Assembly (NCBI GenBank): GCA_949752735.1
Contig: OX457036.1
Coordinates: 13,777,516 to 13,841,515, forward strand
Length of the DNA stretch: 64,000 nucleotides
Source of the DNA: Lumbricus terrestris
Lineage: Eukaryota; Annelida; Clitellata; Crassiclitellata; Lumbricidae
Reading direction: 5' to 3'
Shown here: piece by piece, positions 1-10,896 of the stretch
Layout: each line of letters opens with the position of its first letter
How positions within the stretch are numbered: the stretch's first letter is position 1
Position numbers and translations under genes: made by a program
Notes under the pieces: model-generated
What the model was told of the DNA's origin: nothing
What the model saw: only the letters and a program-made list of their open reading frames with translations
Databases searched by the model: none

Positions 1-599
1 CACCATTGTATTGTGAAATTTCTGAATATTAATTCGTGTTCGACACCTCTTATTGTGATAACTTGAAATCAAGTCAACGTGGTTTTTGAGTGCTTGCATA
101 TCGGTATGTCAAAGACAATAGGAACTTTACATTACCTCACTGTCTGTCTGCACCACATAGCTACTCGGGCTGCTGTGTGCACACGCACTGTATATACTGT
201 ATCGTCTTTGCTCAGCTCGGTCACCAACTCGGCTGAGATGACTGAAATTTTGGGGTATGGTACTAGCGCGGGCACGGCATAGACTTTACGCGGACGCGTT
301 CGAGGAGACGAGGACCTCCCATTCTCTTTTGCTACCTTAGTTGGACACCTTTGTTTATGATAATTCGGAACTTAATCTAGGATTGCGGTCGTAAACACCA
401 AAAATCAAAAACCTCAACAATTATTGCTGACTTCGTTTAAATAAACCATTCAATCTCCAACTACATCTTGCAATGGAATATTTATGTGGAGCGCGTTTGT
501 GTGATTGCCCAATTTCTTGTAAAACCCTTGGTCGGTATGTGCTTCGTTCATGCATTCGGCACTCGCAGCTTCGCGCGATTGCAATATGACCGCCCTGGC
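1..599. other. No gene recognised
   Basis: No coding exon, RNA gene or complete transposon could be supported here. Short open frames (such as 79-282 plus) have no recognisable motif and no splice or start context. The right part runs into the end of an hAT-like element at 685. Confidence 0.6.
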
Positions 600-685
600 A
601 AGAAAATGTTCTAGTTGCGTCTCTGGGAGGAAGGAAGGCTTGGGGCTTCAGCCCCCCCAAACCTGAAATCCTGGCGCCGCCACTG
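600..685. mobile_element. Right end of an hAT-like MITE, left end not found
   Basis: The segment ends GGCGCCGCCACTG and is nearly identical over its last 25 or so bases to the right end of the complete element at 1874-2107. The 8 bases that follow (ATCAAAAC) correspond to ATCCAAAC in unit B, just past the Ly6 stop, so 685 is the true terminus. No matching left terminus is visible. The element may begin left of the window or be truncated. Confidence 0.55.
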
Positions 686-714
686 ATCAAAACGATAGTG
701 ACAACGACTAATGC

Positions 715-1025
715 TTATTTATCACCGACAGAAGGCTTCAGCGTAGTCGACGGTGAAGCAACGGTGGATGAAGACTCCTTTGTCGATGGGTGACCTGTGA
801 AGGGAGCCCCTGCCGGCGGTAGGTCTCCGTTGCAGTTGTCCTTCTGACAGAAACACACTGTGAAAGTGAAAGATGATCCTTCACTGTCCGCACGACTAGA
901 TGTAGCACAACAGCCATCACCGTAGTTGAATGTTGTGAAATTCTCGCTGAAACGGGCCTGTTCGCAAATGTCGGCTGGCGTACGGTTTGTATAATTCAGG
1001 CAGCCACGGAAGACAACTTCAAAAT
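715..1025 (-). CDS. Ly6 copy A, exon 2 (fingers 2-3 and Ser/Thr tail)
   Basis: The minus-strand acceptor CTTCAG precedes 1025, and the exon runs to a TAA at 715-717. It encodes the paired CC, the CFC motif and DNCN of the Ly6 fold, then a tail rich in Ser, Thr and Pro. The same exon is clear in copy B. A weak GTGATA donor near the stop leaves open a third exon with a membrane anchor. Confidence 0.75.
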
Positions 1026-2980
1026 CTGAAGTTCAATCAAACTAAAAGCATTGTAGGAAAAGGACGGAAAGATCAAGTATCGTCTGATAAGATGAGTATG
1101 GCAATGTGAGATAAAGTATTGCACGAAATAATTTTTACATACATAGGCAGAAGGTGTGACGATAACCCAGCGTCGATCAAAGCACTGTTGTGTGAGAAAG
1201 ACAATGTAATGCTATGATTAACGAGAACTAAAAATTCTTCCGGTGTGACGAAATAGGAGTATCCCCGTATTAATAGTCCCCCCCCCCCCCCAATGAAGAG
1301 AAGTTGAAAAAGGCACCTCCGCGTGTATTTATTTTTTCAAATTAACTTCCATCTGCTTTGTTTTGAACAATGACACTAACAAGCATGTTAATTCCTTCTA
1401 TAGATAGTTTTCCATGCTTTGGTTTTTGAGCACTTAGAACATTTAGAACGCTTAAGAACACTAACAGCCACTAAGTAAATTCGAGTTGCCTTGCTCTGAA
1501 CATTGTTTAGGACACTTAAAACAATTAGAGTCACTTTGAATCTTGATTTCGACATAAGTTTTTCAATTATACGCCTCTTTCAATAAAGAGGATAGAATGG
1601 TTTATCCCCGGATAGTAAAGACCGGTATATTCCATCTGGCGGGATAGATTAATTCATCCCCCCCGGATAGCTTTAAGGAGGGGTAGAATATCACCTGACA
1701 CCGGCATTCTGAAACCCAGCACATGCAATTGCAATACAGCTTTCAGCAAATCTCGCCTTAATGATTGACGAAGTAAATTCCTTATCTACATAGAGGCCAA
1801 TAATAATAATAATTTGAACAGCCTTGTTGCTAACACCATTAATTTTTGCGGTTGTAGGTTCCACAAATGTGACCAGTAGCGGCGCAAGGGGAGGCTAGGG
1901 GGGCTAAGCCCCCCCCCAAAGGTCAACCGGTTTTTTGTACATGTAAAAATGAAAAATTCCTTGATCAGCCCCCCCCTAACAACCGAAACCATATGCACGA
2001 GGTTTCGACCAGATGACTAAAAAAGGTCGTCAGAAATTTTCGGGTCTGAAAATGGAAAATTTCTGCGACAATTCAACCCCAAAACTGAAATCCTGGCGCC
2101 GCCACTGAATGTGACCCATCTGACCAAATCCAGGCGCATGTCGAAACACACTTCTGAAATAATAAAAAAGTGATAAAAACTAAAATAATTCAATATTTGG
2201 TTTTTGACAGAAAATATAAATAAATATGTTTTAAACACATCTAAACAACAATCTGTGATTTTTTTATATTTTTAATGATATTTTGGAAGATTCTGAAGTT
2301 GTTGTTGTTTAAATAATTCAAAGGCTTTCTGGAAATTTTCCACTTTCCTGCCAATAATTGCCATATTTTGCACAAAGATAGCATAAGAAATTAGGCATGA
2401 GTTAAAAACCCAAACTTCCTTCTAGCCCACTATGCAATCCGTTTATTCATTGCTAATTTAATTCATGTCTGAACATGGTTGCTACAGAATTGTGCATTCC
2501 AAAGTAATAGGAAACTTTAAATGCATTTTCCTCAGAATTGTTATTCGAATGGTTGAACCATATTTTTCCTTAGGCCTATCACTTTGGATAGGAACATGGT
2601 AGAATAGTCAAATTTACAGCATTCTAAAGAAGAGACTTAAATCCTTTATAAGATGTAGGCCTACGAAACTCAATGGGTCACAATTAATCTTCATATAGAA
2701 GTTCAAAGAGTAGGGCAACAAAGCAATAGCAAGCGACGTTTTCGTTTATATACTTACTGGTAGGCGGATATTTGCCAAACGTTAAGGTGCAGATAGGAGC
2801 GGAGCAGTTTGCAACTGCAGATGTAGCATTGAGTTGTTCACTGCACGTCGATTCTATTGTAAATATACCTAAGGATAAAGGATTATTCGCGTATGAGCAT
2901 TTGTGACACGAGACAGCATCAGCACTATCAAACACCGAGACAACCAGGAAAAGCAACGACGCCGAAAGTGACCTGGTCAT
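715..2980 (-). CDS. Ly6/uPAR-type three-finger protein, copy A (two exons)
   Basis: Predicted secreted Ly6/uPAR-family protein of about 177 residues, built from exon 1 (2758-2980) and exon 2 (715-1025), both phase 1 at the junction (534 coding bases with stop). It has an N-terminal signal peptide ending at about ADA, then VSCHKC, a run of spaced cysteines, and the family-typical C-terminal CFCQKDNCN. About 12 cysteines lie in the mature part; the usual Ly6 core has 10. A Ser/Thr-rich tail follows the domain, and there is no hydrophobic GPI-type C-terminus unless a further exon exists. It is paralogous to copies at 31056-32030 and 23.5-24.8 kb. The intron holds a CCGG-flanked element and an hAT MITE. 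Family assignment is from motifs; the ligand is unknown. Confidence 0.75.
1240..1704. mobile_element. Small TIR element flanked by CCGG (4-bp duplication)
   Basis: The 1244-1700 interior starts TGTGACGAAATA and ends with the inverse CACCTGACA, and CCGG lies on both sides (1240-1243, 1701-1704). Unit B has a single CCGG at the same place (31582-31585), so it is the empty site and the duplication is real. A relative in the opposite orientation lies at 53951-54381. No coding capacity is seen. Superfamily not recognised; a 4-bp duplication would be compatible with CACTA/Chapaev-like, Ginger-like or Sola-like groups. Confidence 0.7.
1866..2115. mobile_element. hAT-type MITE
   Basis: The element 1874-2107 (234 bp) has inverted ends CAGTAGCGGCGC and GCGCCGCCACTG with a perfect 8-bp duplication AATGTGAC (1866-1873, 2108-2115). 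It sits in the Ly6-A intron and has no coding capacity. CA...TG ends and an 8-bp duplication are hAT hallmarks. Confidence 0.85.
2116..2757. other. Rest of Ly6-A intron, AT-rich
   Basis: AT-rich sequence between the MITE and exon 1 of Ly6-A. I see no exon or further element in it. Confidence 0.6.
2758..2980 (-). CDS. Ly6 copy A, exon 1 (signal peptide and finger 1)
   Basis: The start codon at 2980 opens a signal peptide with a hydrophobic SLLFLVVSVF core. The mature part contains VSCHKC, STCSEQ and NCSAPICTLTFGKY. The exon ends at a strong donor (A|GTAAGTATA on the minus strand) in phase 1. The same start, donor and cysteine order occur in copy B, supporting the model. NATS and NCS are N-glycosylation sequons. 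Confidence 0.8.
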
Positions 2981-3641
2981 CTGTGAACATAGTTGAAGAA
3001 CATCATAATGATTACTTTAGCCTATACATTATACAACCGCAGCAAATTCCTAATCTAAGCTGCCATTCAAACAGCATTCTTCCCCTTACAAAATTTATAA
3101 TAGCCTATAGAGTCTAGACATCAAAGTTTTAAACCATTTTCAAAAGCGTCTACAATGATTCCTGAGTTTTTCATATTAAATATTATACTGGATCCTATTC
3201 CAATCATCACCTCACGTTTTGCGGTCTGTTCGACCGTTGAATTTTAAATTGGTGCCAAGTCTGATCATGCCTTCCTCCGCAGTTATGCTTTTACTTAGCT
3301 CCAGCTAATCAGCTGGTTGTCAAAACCTGCCATTTTTAATCGTAGCACAGATTCATTCATTCCTTTCGGAAACTTACATTGCGATGATAGCGCACCTTCA
3401 AAGAAACTACGCAGAAGCGTTCCCAAATCCACCGCAACAAAAAAAGACCAGTTTAAAGTGTAGTGCGGAGGGATTCTGGTAGAGTTCCAGAGTTACAGTA
3501 GACATAGCTCTAAACTAAAGAAGGCAATTCCAGACATCAGGGCCAGCCACAAAGAAGGTTCGATTAATTATGATTGCAGTACGAGCAAAAGGAAACAAGA
3601 GGGCTCCTCTTTCGACGGAGCGCAGAGGACGACGTCCTTGG
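2981..3641. other. Upstream flank of Ly6-A, conserved with unit B
   Basis: Collinear with 32031-32692. It includes a stretch starting CATCAAAGTTTTAAACCATT that is nearly the same in both units. A promoter for the minus-strand Ly6 gene is expected here by position, but I see no distinctive core element. LINE debris begins near 3430. Confidence 0.45.
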
Positions 3642-5517
3642 ATGCACTGTAGGGTGCTCCAAAAAAATTAAAGTTGAAAATTTTTAGCTCCCTGGATATT
3701 TACCCATGCGTCTCATAGAGATGAGTCTAAAAACCAAATTTTAGAATTCTATATTAAGGTTAAGCCTTGCCACCAGCACGATGAAGTTTAACAATAACTG
3801 CTATTTTTGGTTGAAAATACAAATTGCAGGTATGTATGTATATTTGAAAAAACCAGCATGTGTTTATTATTTTATTGGTCAGAACATGACCCTAATATCA
3901 ACAGACAAGTGTAACTCTATCCACAAACTGCTACTGCGATTCCACTCTCACTCCTACTGTACACAGACCTACAGATCTTACAGTGCTAGTGCTACACGTG
4001 TAGGCCTACTGTTTCAAGAGTTTGCTCAGTGCTTAAAATCTCGGAATCTGTGTCAATGAGCTTCAACCACCTGTAGAGTAGACTATCATTGATATTCATC
4101 CTTTATGACTGTATTTACAAAGTCTGTTATTAGTTTCATCGCTTTTTCCATTCACGAACAAATAGACATATAGTAGTGCTGCTTGCTGGAAATTGTCAAC
4201 AGCTTTCCACTCTGCTGGTAGTAGCCTAAGCCGAGCCAATCAGTTGCAATATTAAGTTAAGTAGGTTGAACAATAAGCACTGCCGTTTTGGTACTCAAAT
4301 GAATCAGTTTTGAGGATGCATTCAACTGCGGAAATAGCCTACTGAAATGGGGGTTTCCAGTGGTTCTGTTTGTCTCACGGTCCGAAGTTGGTGAGCGATT
4401 TGAGCGATTTGTGAGTTTTCGGATTCATAAACCAAGTTCAAGATCAATGTGAGTGGCACAATTTCTTCTGCAAGATATCATAAATGTCTAAGGACAATAA
4501 CTGCAGCTCCTGCAACATCTAAATCAGTCGTGTTGAGATCAGTCCAGAACTGCAGACAATCTAAAGGTGCATCCGCAGCAGACACCGCTAAGAGCCAAGC
4601 CTTGACAAAAAATGAACTGAACGTGCAAACACGACGCTATTATTATCGTAGAGATTCAGAATATTGGCCTTGACGTTCTTCTTTCGTTGTTCGACAACCC
4701 CAAACTTATTTAATTGCTTTTCACTGCTTCTGGAATCGTTCCAGTAACATGACATTAACCCAACATCGAGCTTTTGCTATTGTTGGTCCTTTAATTTGGA
4801 ATCACCTTCCTTCTGAAATTCGTGGCAGGATTCTTGTAGGAAATTCACCTGCATCTTTTCGCTGCTTGAAGACTTTTCTTTTTTCATGCGCCTGTCACGC
4901 TGAGAGCGCTTCTGAATAGCTCTGTTGTGAGAAGCGCTTTACAAATGCTTTATTAGATTAGATTAGATGAACATTTGGATCATTTCAGCTAAACGAACAA
5001 ACGCAAAACATCTCCATTTATAAAAATTCCGTTGTCTGGCAATGGGCCAATTGGCCCCCAACAAACCATATAGCTTGAAATCACTTCTCAAAAAATGGTT
5101 CATCCATGTTCATTAAACAATCTAATACACACCCAGTCAGTGCGAGAATTTCCTGGTTTGAGATTCAACCCCATAGTCGTTCTTAAGATTCACAGTAAAG
5201 TTTTCATTGCACAACGCAACTCCATATAAATCAACATCTGACTCACATGCAGCTATTTTCTACAATTCTCATACTGTACCCAGCGCACCTTATATTTCTC
5301 ATAATGAATATTGTCAGGCACATACAGAAGCTTGTAAAAGAAGTTAATCATCATGAAATAATTAAGTTTTCCGGTGGCAAGGCTTAACCTTTTTCAATTG
5401 GTCTGAAAATTGGTACAGTTGAGCAAAATGATAAATGGAATGGGAAAATTGCCAGGGAGCAGTATTTTGAGAAACTTTTTGAAAATGCATTTTAATCTGG
5501 AGCACCCTAATGCACAG
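3642..5517. mobile_element. hAT-like element carrying a LINE 3' fragment
   Basis: The element 3650-5509 (1860 bp) has ends TAGGGTGCTCC and GGAGCACCCTA, with partly matching subterminal inverted segments (GGTTAAGCCTTGCCACC near 3755 against its inverse near 5373). It is flanked by ATGCACTG and ATGCACAG, an 8-bp duplication with one mismatch. Unit B has one copy, ATACACAG at 32693-32700, as empty site. It carries no clear transposase. A LINE C-terminal fragment sits inside at 4690-4970. Confidence 0.75.
4690..4970 (+). pseudogene. CR1-like LINE, 3' terminal fragment
   Basis: The frame ends at TAG 4917-4919 and contains FAIVGPLIWNHLPSEIR, the typical post-RT 'GP..WN.LP' signature of CR1-like LINE proteins. 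A 3' UTR follows with GCGCTTTACAAATG and a short TTAGA repeat tail. Everything upstream of the last 60 or so codons is missing, as in a 5'-truncated insertion. It is not a host gene. Confidence 0.7.
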
Positions 5518-6060
5518 CGTGAGGCAGCATAGCTCTCGGAGGCAAATTGGGAGCGACGCCCTGACGACAACGCCATAGCAGAGCAGCTACCGTACCTGAA
5601 CTCAATATGCTGACGAATAGGGAGCCAATGAAACGCCTTCAGCGTATAGTTGGACACGCAGCCATTTTGAGAAATTTCCCCAATGAGGTGCGCAGCAGAG
5701 CGCAATACCCGATACAGACAAGCCATTCTGCTCTCTACACAGTAGAAAGAAGATCAATAGTCAATTCGAGATGTAACGGATGAATGCACTAAAGTAAGAG
5801 TAGCAGCAAACGTAAGGGAACGGATGACAGTGCGAAGCTGGTGCAACTGATAGTAGCAGTCCCGAACAAGACGGTGAAGGTGGTGAGTTCATGGTCAAGC
5901 TGCATGCCGAGAACAGCTGCTGTAAATACATAGCAGAGAAATTTATAGATGCAAGACCATGCAGTGAGGTCAAGTTTGACAAGTTGCTGCCGTGTGATTT
6001 GACAAATAAATTTTGTTTGTTGCAAAAAGCAGTTAGAATGATGCAACTGCGTTCAGGATA
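5518..6060 (-). pseudogene. LINE reverse transcriptase remnant, unit A
   Basis: Minus-strand fragments read LYRVLRSAAHLI and LKAFHWLPIR, matching the region after the RT domain of CR1-like LINEs ('...AARLI...LHWLPI...'). Several frameshifts and stops break it. The same remnant is in unit B (32560-33215), so the insertion predates the duplication. Confidence 0.7.
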
Positions 6061-6365
6061 AACTGTCTATCTAACTTCTAACTGCAACGGTCTGTTTAAA
6101 CATTAACCCTTTGAACCCGACGGGCCGGTTTTCCGGCCCATTGTCCATAGAGTTACGGGAGCTCAGGGTTCAAAGGGTTAAATCTTTCATTCTGAAACGC
6201 ACTTGCAGAGTTCCACAATTTTTGCCATTCGAGTTATAACCTGAAAATTATTACAATTTATAGCAGTGGCAGACATCTCGACGATGTCAGTAATTGTAAT
6301 GCCCAGAAGAGGTAAGAATTGATAGGGAACGACTCAGGTATTTTCTTTACAATCCTCTTGTTAGG

Positions 6366-6367
<2 letters not shown>

Positions 6368-6435
<68 letters not shown>
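6368..6435. repeat. (TA)n microsatellite
   Basis: About 68 bases of alternating TA, bounded on both sides by GGCCT motifs and directly next to the hAT element at 6444. Confidence 0.95.
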
Positions 6436-6437
<2 letters not shown>

Positions 6438-7618
6438 CCTTAGCAGTGGCGTAGCAAGGTCTTGGTGGGCCCACGTGCAGAGCTAAGGTGGTGGGCCCTT
6501 AAATGCTTGAAACCCCATTCGATTTCAAACAACAGAGCTGTGCAAAACGCCTGGTTCCTTTACGAAATTTGCGTATTTAACACCAAAGTTAAATGAAAAT
6601 AAACTAGCTACATTTTTAAAAATTATTTTAACAAATTTATTTAATGAAACATATTCTTCTCCATATCAGCAGAGAAAAATTGAACTATAATACCAACCAA
6701 AGTAATAAAAAAAATTGCTTCATCTCCTGAAGTATTAATCATCAATCACCCATAGGCACTACTTACATTCTCCAAGCTGTTGGGCTTGATTAAAAGAGCG
6801 GGAAAATGCAACGAATTTGGCAAGTGTGAAATGACTCAATCAAGTGTACGACTAGCCTACTACGGGGGTCAAAATCCGAAATGCTAAAATGCTCGTTTGC
6901 GTGCCTTCTCTTGTGCAAAAATATCCACCACTTTTGAGGTGTCAAGCCTGAATACATTGGTGATGTAATTGCTACCGTAGCCTCTGACGTTCGAGTCCCA
7001 CTCGATTCGCTCAGCGTCAATATCCATGTCAATTCTGCACTGATCACACCGGAATTCGATTCTGCCCCCATGTCTGATGTACATCGGTGCAAGTTCGCTC
7101 TCTGTAGGCATCATAAATGCGGAAATTTTTGCATTTTGGTGGTCTTCTTTACCCGTTCTTCTCGTGCTTGTCGCCTAGCAGCGCCACTTAAATAAGACTT
7201 ATAGGCATAACTTGGGGGGCGAACAGAAAGAGTGCCGTGTGAGAGTTAAAAAGCATGCGATTTCCAAGTAAATAGGCTATGCAGTTATCTCTGATAAATT
7301 TCACATTTTACTACAAAGATAATAAATTTTAAACGCGTCTGCGTAGACCATGGCACAATTATGTTTATAAGTCAGTATAACTACTTCCAGCCAAAGACTG
7401 CAAAGAGTAAAAATATTTGTAATAAGGTAGCTTAATCATGGACATTCCGGTTGAAACCCAAAAAATTACTGGTTGTGTACGCTGTAGATATAGGTTTTAA
7501 TACATTCTGAATATCCTTAAAGTAAAAAGTTGACTCTGACCCTGGGGGCCCCTGACAGCCGGGGGCCCTCGTGCACTGCACAGGTTGCACGCCCTATTGC
7601 TACGCCACTGGGCCTTAG
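6436..7618. mobile_element. hAT-type element
   Basis: The element 6444-7610 (1167 bp) has termini CAGTGGCGTAGCAA and GCTACGCCACTG and a perfect 8-bp duplication GGCCTTAG (6436-6443, 7611-7618). GC-rich GGGCCC stretches lie near both ends. The element at 13075-13939 is a relative in the opposite orientation. Minus-strand open frames in 6790-7114 show no transposase motif, so it is probably non-autonomous. Confidence 0.85.
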
Positions 7619-7652
7619 GCCTTAGGCCTATAGGCTAATTATAATAATTATA

Positions 7653-8852
7653 CACACCGTGATTCAAAAAAGTAAGCCAAATTGTTTTTCATATATCTCC
7701 AATGCCTGATAACATATCACGCTGACATTTTCCAAATATTTAGAGAATTGGACCAAGAATATGATTCCAAAGTTTCATGAGATAAAGTTGAACGGATAAA
7801 AAGATATGAATCTTTCAACTTCATATGCCGACATTTCAGTTACAAGCAATTTTCTGTTAGATTCAATAAAATGTAAGTCATACTGTTTTCATTATCTTTA
7901 TGGCCAGATAATTAATCATTCTAAACATTTTCCAGGTATGTAGAGAATTGAACTAACAATACGATTCCAACAGTATTGTTTGATTATTTAATTAAATAAA
8001 ATGCTCTAAATGTCCTCTTCCTGCTTGCACGCAAGCCTGAAGGCGCTGGTGCCATTGGGCAATAGCATCGTCGATTATCCTCTGGTCCAGGCCATCCCGC
8101 ACTTCCAACAAATCGTTTATATCATGGAGTGTTGCCTGGTAGAATCGGTCTTGCATCACGCTATACACTTTGCAATCGACAGGATTAAAATCTTGGCTGT
8201 TCGGGGGCCATAATGTGTGAGAAATGAAGTCTGGTGTTTCTCTTGTCAGCATTTCGATGGTTCCTTGGCTCTGTGGGCTGAGGCACTGTCCTGTTGAAAA
8301 ACAAAGCTGCATACTGGGGCTAGATTGCTGATTACAGGTAGAAGATGTTGAGACAGCAGAACGTCGCGATAATAGGCTCCATTAATTTTTACTCCAGGAT
8401 AACTGAAGACCAAAATTGGGAACTATCAAGCGTCGAAACCGCAAAGAGCACCATAACAGACTTGCTGAAAACTGAAATTTCGGGAGATGAAGTTGAAATA
8501 TTCATATCTTTCTATCCGTTCAAATTTATGACATGAATCCTATTCGTGGTTCAATTCTCTACATTTTGGGAAAATTTTTAGTTTGATTAATCATCAGTCA
8601 TTAGAGATATAAGATAAGCAGTATGACTTACACTTTATTGAATCTAACAGAAAATTGCTTGTAAACTCACATTTCGGCATATGAAGTTGAAAGATTCATA
8701 TCTTTTTATCCGTTCATCTTTATCTCATGAAATTTTGGAATCAGATTCTTGGTCCAATTCTCTAGAAATTTTAATAATTTTAGCGTGATATGTTATCCGG
8801 CATTAGAGATATATGAACAAACAGTTTGGCTTACTTTTTTGAATCACGGTGT
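7653..8852. mobile_element. Mariner-type element with inverted repeats over 200 bp
   Basis: Termini CACCGTGATTC and its inverse face each other, next to TA on both sides (the left end has an extra CA). The arms match for more than 200 bases, including AGTAAGCCAAA, the 'AACTTCATATGCC' segment and the 'CAATAAAATGTAAGTCATACTG' segment in inverse. Unit B has the joined flanks at about 33766-33771. A decayed transposase lies inside on the minus strand. Confidence 0.85.
7992..8480 (-). pseudogene. Mariner-like transposase remnant
   Basis: Minus-strand segments in different frames read PGVKINGAYYRDVLLSQHLL, then FQQDSASAHRA (the second catalytic Asp region), then ETPDFI.HTLWPPNSQDFNPVD and a C-terminal RLQACVQAGRGHLEHFI. 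These are in the order of a Tc1/mariner transposase C-terminal half. At least one frameshift falls after HRAKE, and the N-terminal DNA-binding part is not present, so it is inactive. Confidence 0.85.
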
Positions 8853-9733
8853 ATTGTGGCGACAGATAACAGATATAATTATTAATAGCGTCTTGGTCCC
8901 TGCTCTCGTGATACTGTTCGCTCTCAGTTTGCTTCAAACGATGGTCCAGCAGCTAATGGTATTCGAGTCATGCAGGAGCTGATGTTTGCCTACGCGTATA
9001 CTATAGTCCAGTCCAGCTCCTTCAAATATGCACGTAGCGATGATGCTTTTATGCCTCCGGAAGTTTAACGAGTATCGATTTAAGATAATTATAATATTAA
9101 TTATCAGCGTGAGGCCAGAATATAATGGAACACAGACTGTTACTTAATTGCACAACGTAACTTCTGAGTGCATTCGATCAAAGATATCTACCTCTCCTCC
9201 TCTCTCTGTGTGTCCGTCTGTCTCTGTCTGTCTCTGTCTGACTCTGTCCCTATCTGTCACTCTCAGTCTCTGTTTCTGTCTATGTAATTGCGTCCGTATG
9301 TCCGATCTGTCTCTCTTTCTTTGTCTCTCTCTCTCTGCGTGTCTCTGTTTATCTCTGTCTGTCTGTCTGTCCGTCTGGCTGTCTCACTCTCTATTTGCTA
9401 TCAGGTGTGGGGCGATAATGAGGTCTAAAACTTTGTACAATAGTTATTATGGCGTCGCATATAGCCTACGTGCTGTTATCATGTAAAATGTCTTGATTAA
9501 GTCTCAGGTCCGATTGCTTCTAAATGAAGCCTCTGGGCTTAATGCTAGACCTCTTTAGCCATCTGGCGACCGTCTGAGACACCTGAATTGACAAGCACTG
9601 TTATTGGAGAACGCTTAAACATAAGGGGTAGTTACAGATTAATATGTGATCAAAACCCAATTTGATTAGCATTGATTTTACCGAAAGGCACGTGGTAAAT
9701 CGCAAATTTTTTACTGCAAAGTTTTTAAGTCTA
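8853..9733. other. Unit A segment with TCTG-rich microsatellite (9180-9400)
   Basis: Collinear with 33771-34700. It contains a conserved stretch ending GAGTATCGATTTAAGATAAT, also seen near 24960, 26690 and 34040, then a degenerate (TCTG/TCTC)n tract. No coding exon is seen; open frames here are repeat products. Confidence 0.6.
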
Positions 9734-10896
9734 CAGGGTGCGCAAAAAAAAACCCTAGGTCTTTTGCTAATATTTTGACCAAAAGTAAGAATTTCGAAAT
9801 GAAATTTTACAGGTTTATAGGCAATTCATATTTACACATTATGGCCAGATTTCATCAAAATATTTTGAACGGAACAAAAGTTACATCACTTTTAGTGAGG
9901 TCACCCCCCGTTTTTTGACGATTCAAAAACGAAACGCCAATGTTTTTTACTTTTTTGCTAATATCTTGGCCAGAAGCAAGAATATCGAAATGAAATTTTG
10001 CAGGCTTGAAGACAATTCATATTTACACATGATGGCCAGATTTCATCAAAATATTTCCAACACAACAAAAGTTATACCACTTTTAGTGAGGCCACCCCTC
10101 ATTTTTTACGATTCAAAAACGAAACGCAAGAAAAAGTAACAAAAACACGATTTTATTAAGTCTCATTTCAAATAACTGTTGTCAAATGAACTTGGTAGTG
10201 CTTCACAACTTGTGTTCAATGTGCTCACCACGAGTGATAAAACTTCTGTTGAGTCTCTTTGCAAAGTTCTTGATGGACCTGTTGATTAATCTGACAGATT
10301 CCTTATTTACCGATTTTATTGTCATCTTGCTAAGTGACTTCTCAGTGGCGTCCAGCTACGCTGGTGCCCTGTTTCCCTCTTAAATAGTAACAATAATGAT
10401 CATCTGGCAATATCAAGGCTATTTGATTCCAATCATTTGAGATGAGAAAAAAATCGTGCTTTTGTTACTTTTTTGTTGCGTTTCGTTTATGAATCGTCAA
10501 AAAACGGTGGGTGACCTCCCTAAAAGGGGTATAACTTTTGTTCTGTTTGAAATATTTTTATGTAATCTGGCCATCATGTGCAGATATGAATTGTCTTTAA
10601 GCCTGTAAAATTTCATTTCGATATTCTTACTTTTGGCCAAGATATTGGCCAGAATAATTAGATTGATTTTTTTGTTACTTTTTGTTGCGTCGCGTTTTTG
10701 AATCGTCAAAAAACGATGGGTGACTTCACTAAAAGTAGTGTAACGCTTGTTGTGTTTGAAATATTTTGATGAAATCTGGCCATCATGTGTAAATATGAAT
10801 TGTCTATAAGCCTGTAAAATTTCATTCCGAAATTCTTACTTTTGGCAAAAATATTGGCAAAAAACCTAGGGGGGGGTCTTTTTTTGGCGCACCCTG
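9734..10896. mobile_element. TA-flanked MITE built from four ~200-bp repeats
   Basis: Ends are CAGGGTGCGCAAAAA and TTTTTGGCGCACCCTG, each next to TA. The interior has two direct copies of a unit of about 200 bp (9735-10140) and two copies in inverse orientation (10440-10890). Units share AAATGAAATTTTACAGG and a segment ending GATTCAAAAACGAAACGC. Unit B (about 34691-34700) lacks it. The TA duplication and CAG-type end suggest a Tc1/mariner or pogo group; no transposase is present. Confidence 0.8.

Noticed and set aside
3781..4059. 92-codon frame
   Set aside because: It lies in the non-autonomous hAT element; no motif.
6790..7114. Minus-strand 76-100-codon frames
   Set aside because: Two overlapping frames in a hAT element, neither with a transposase signature.
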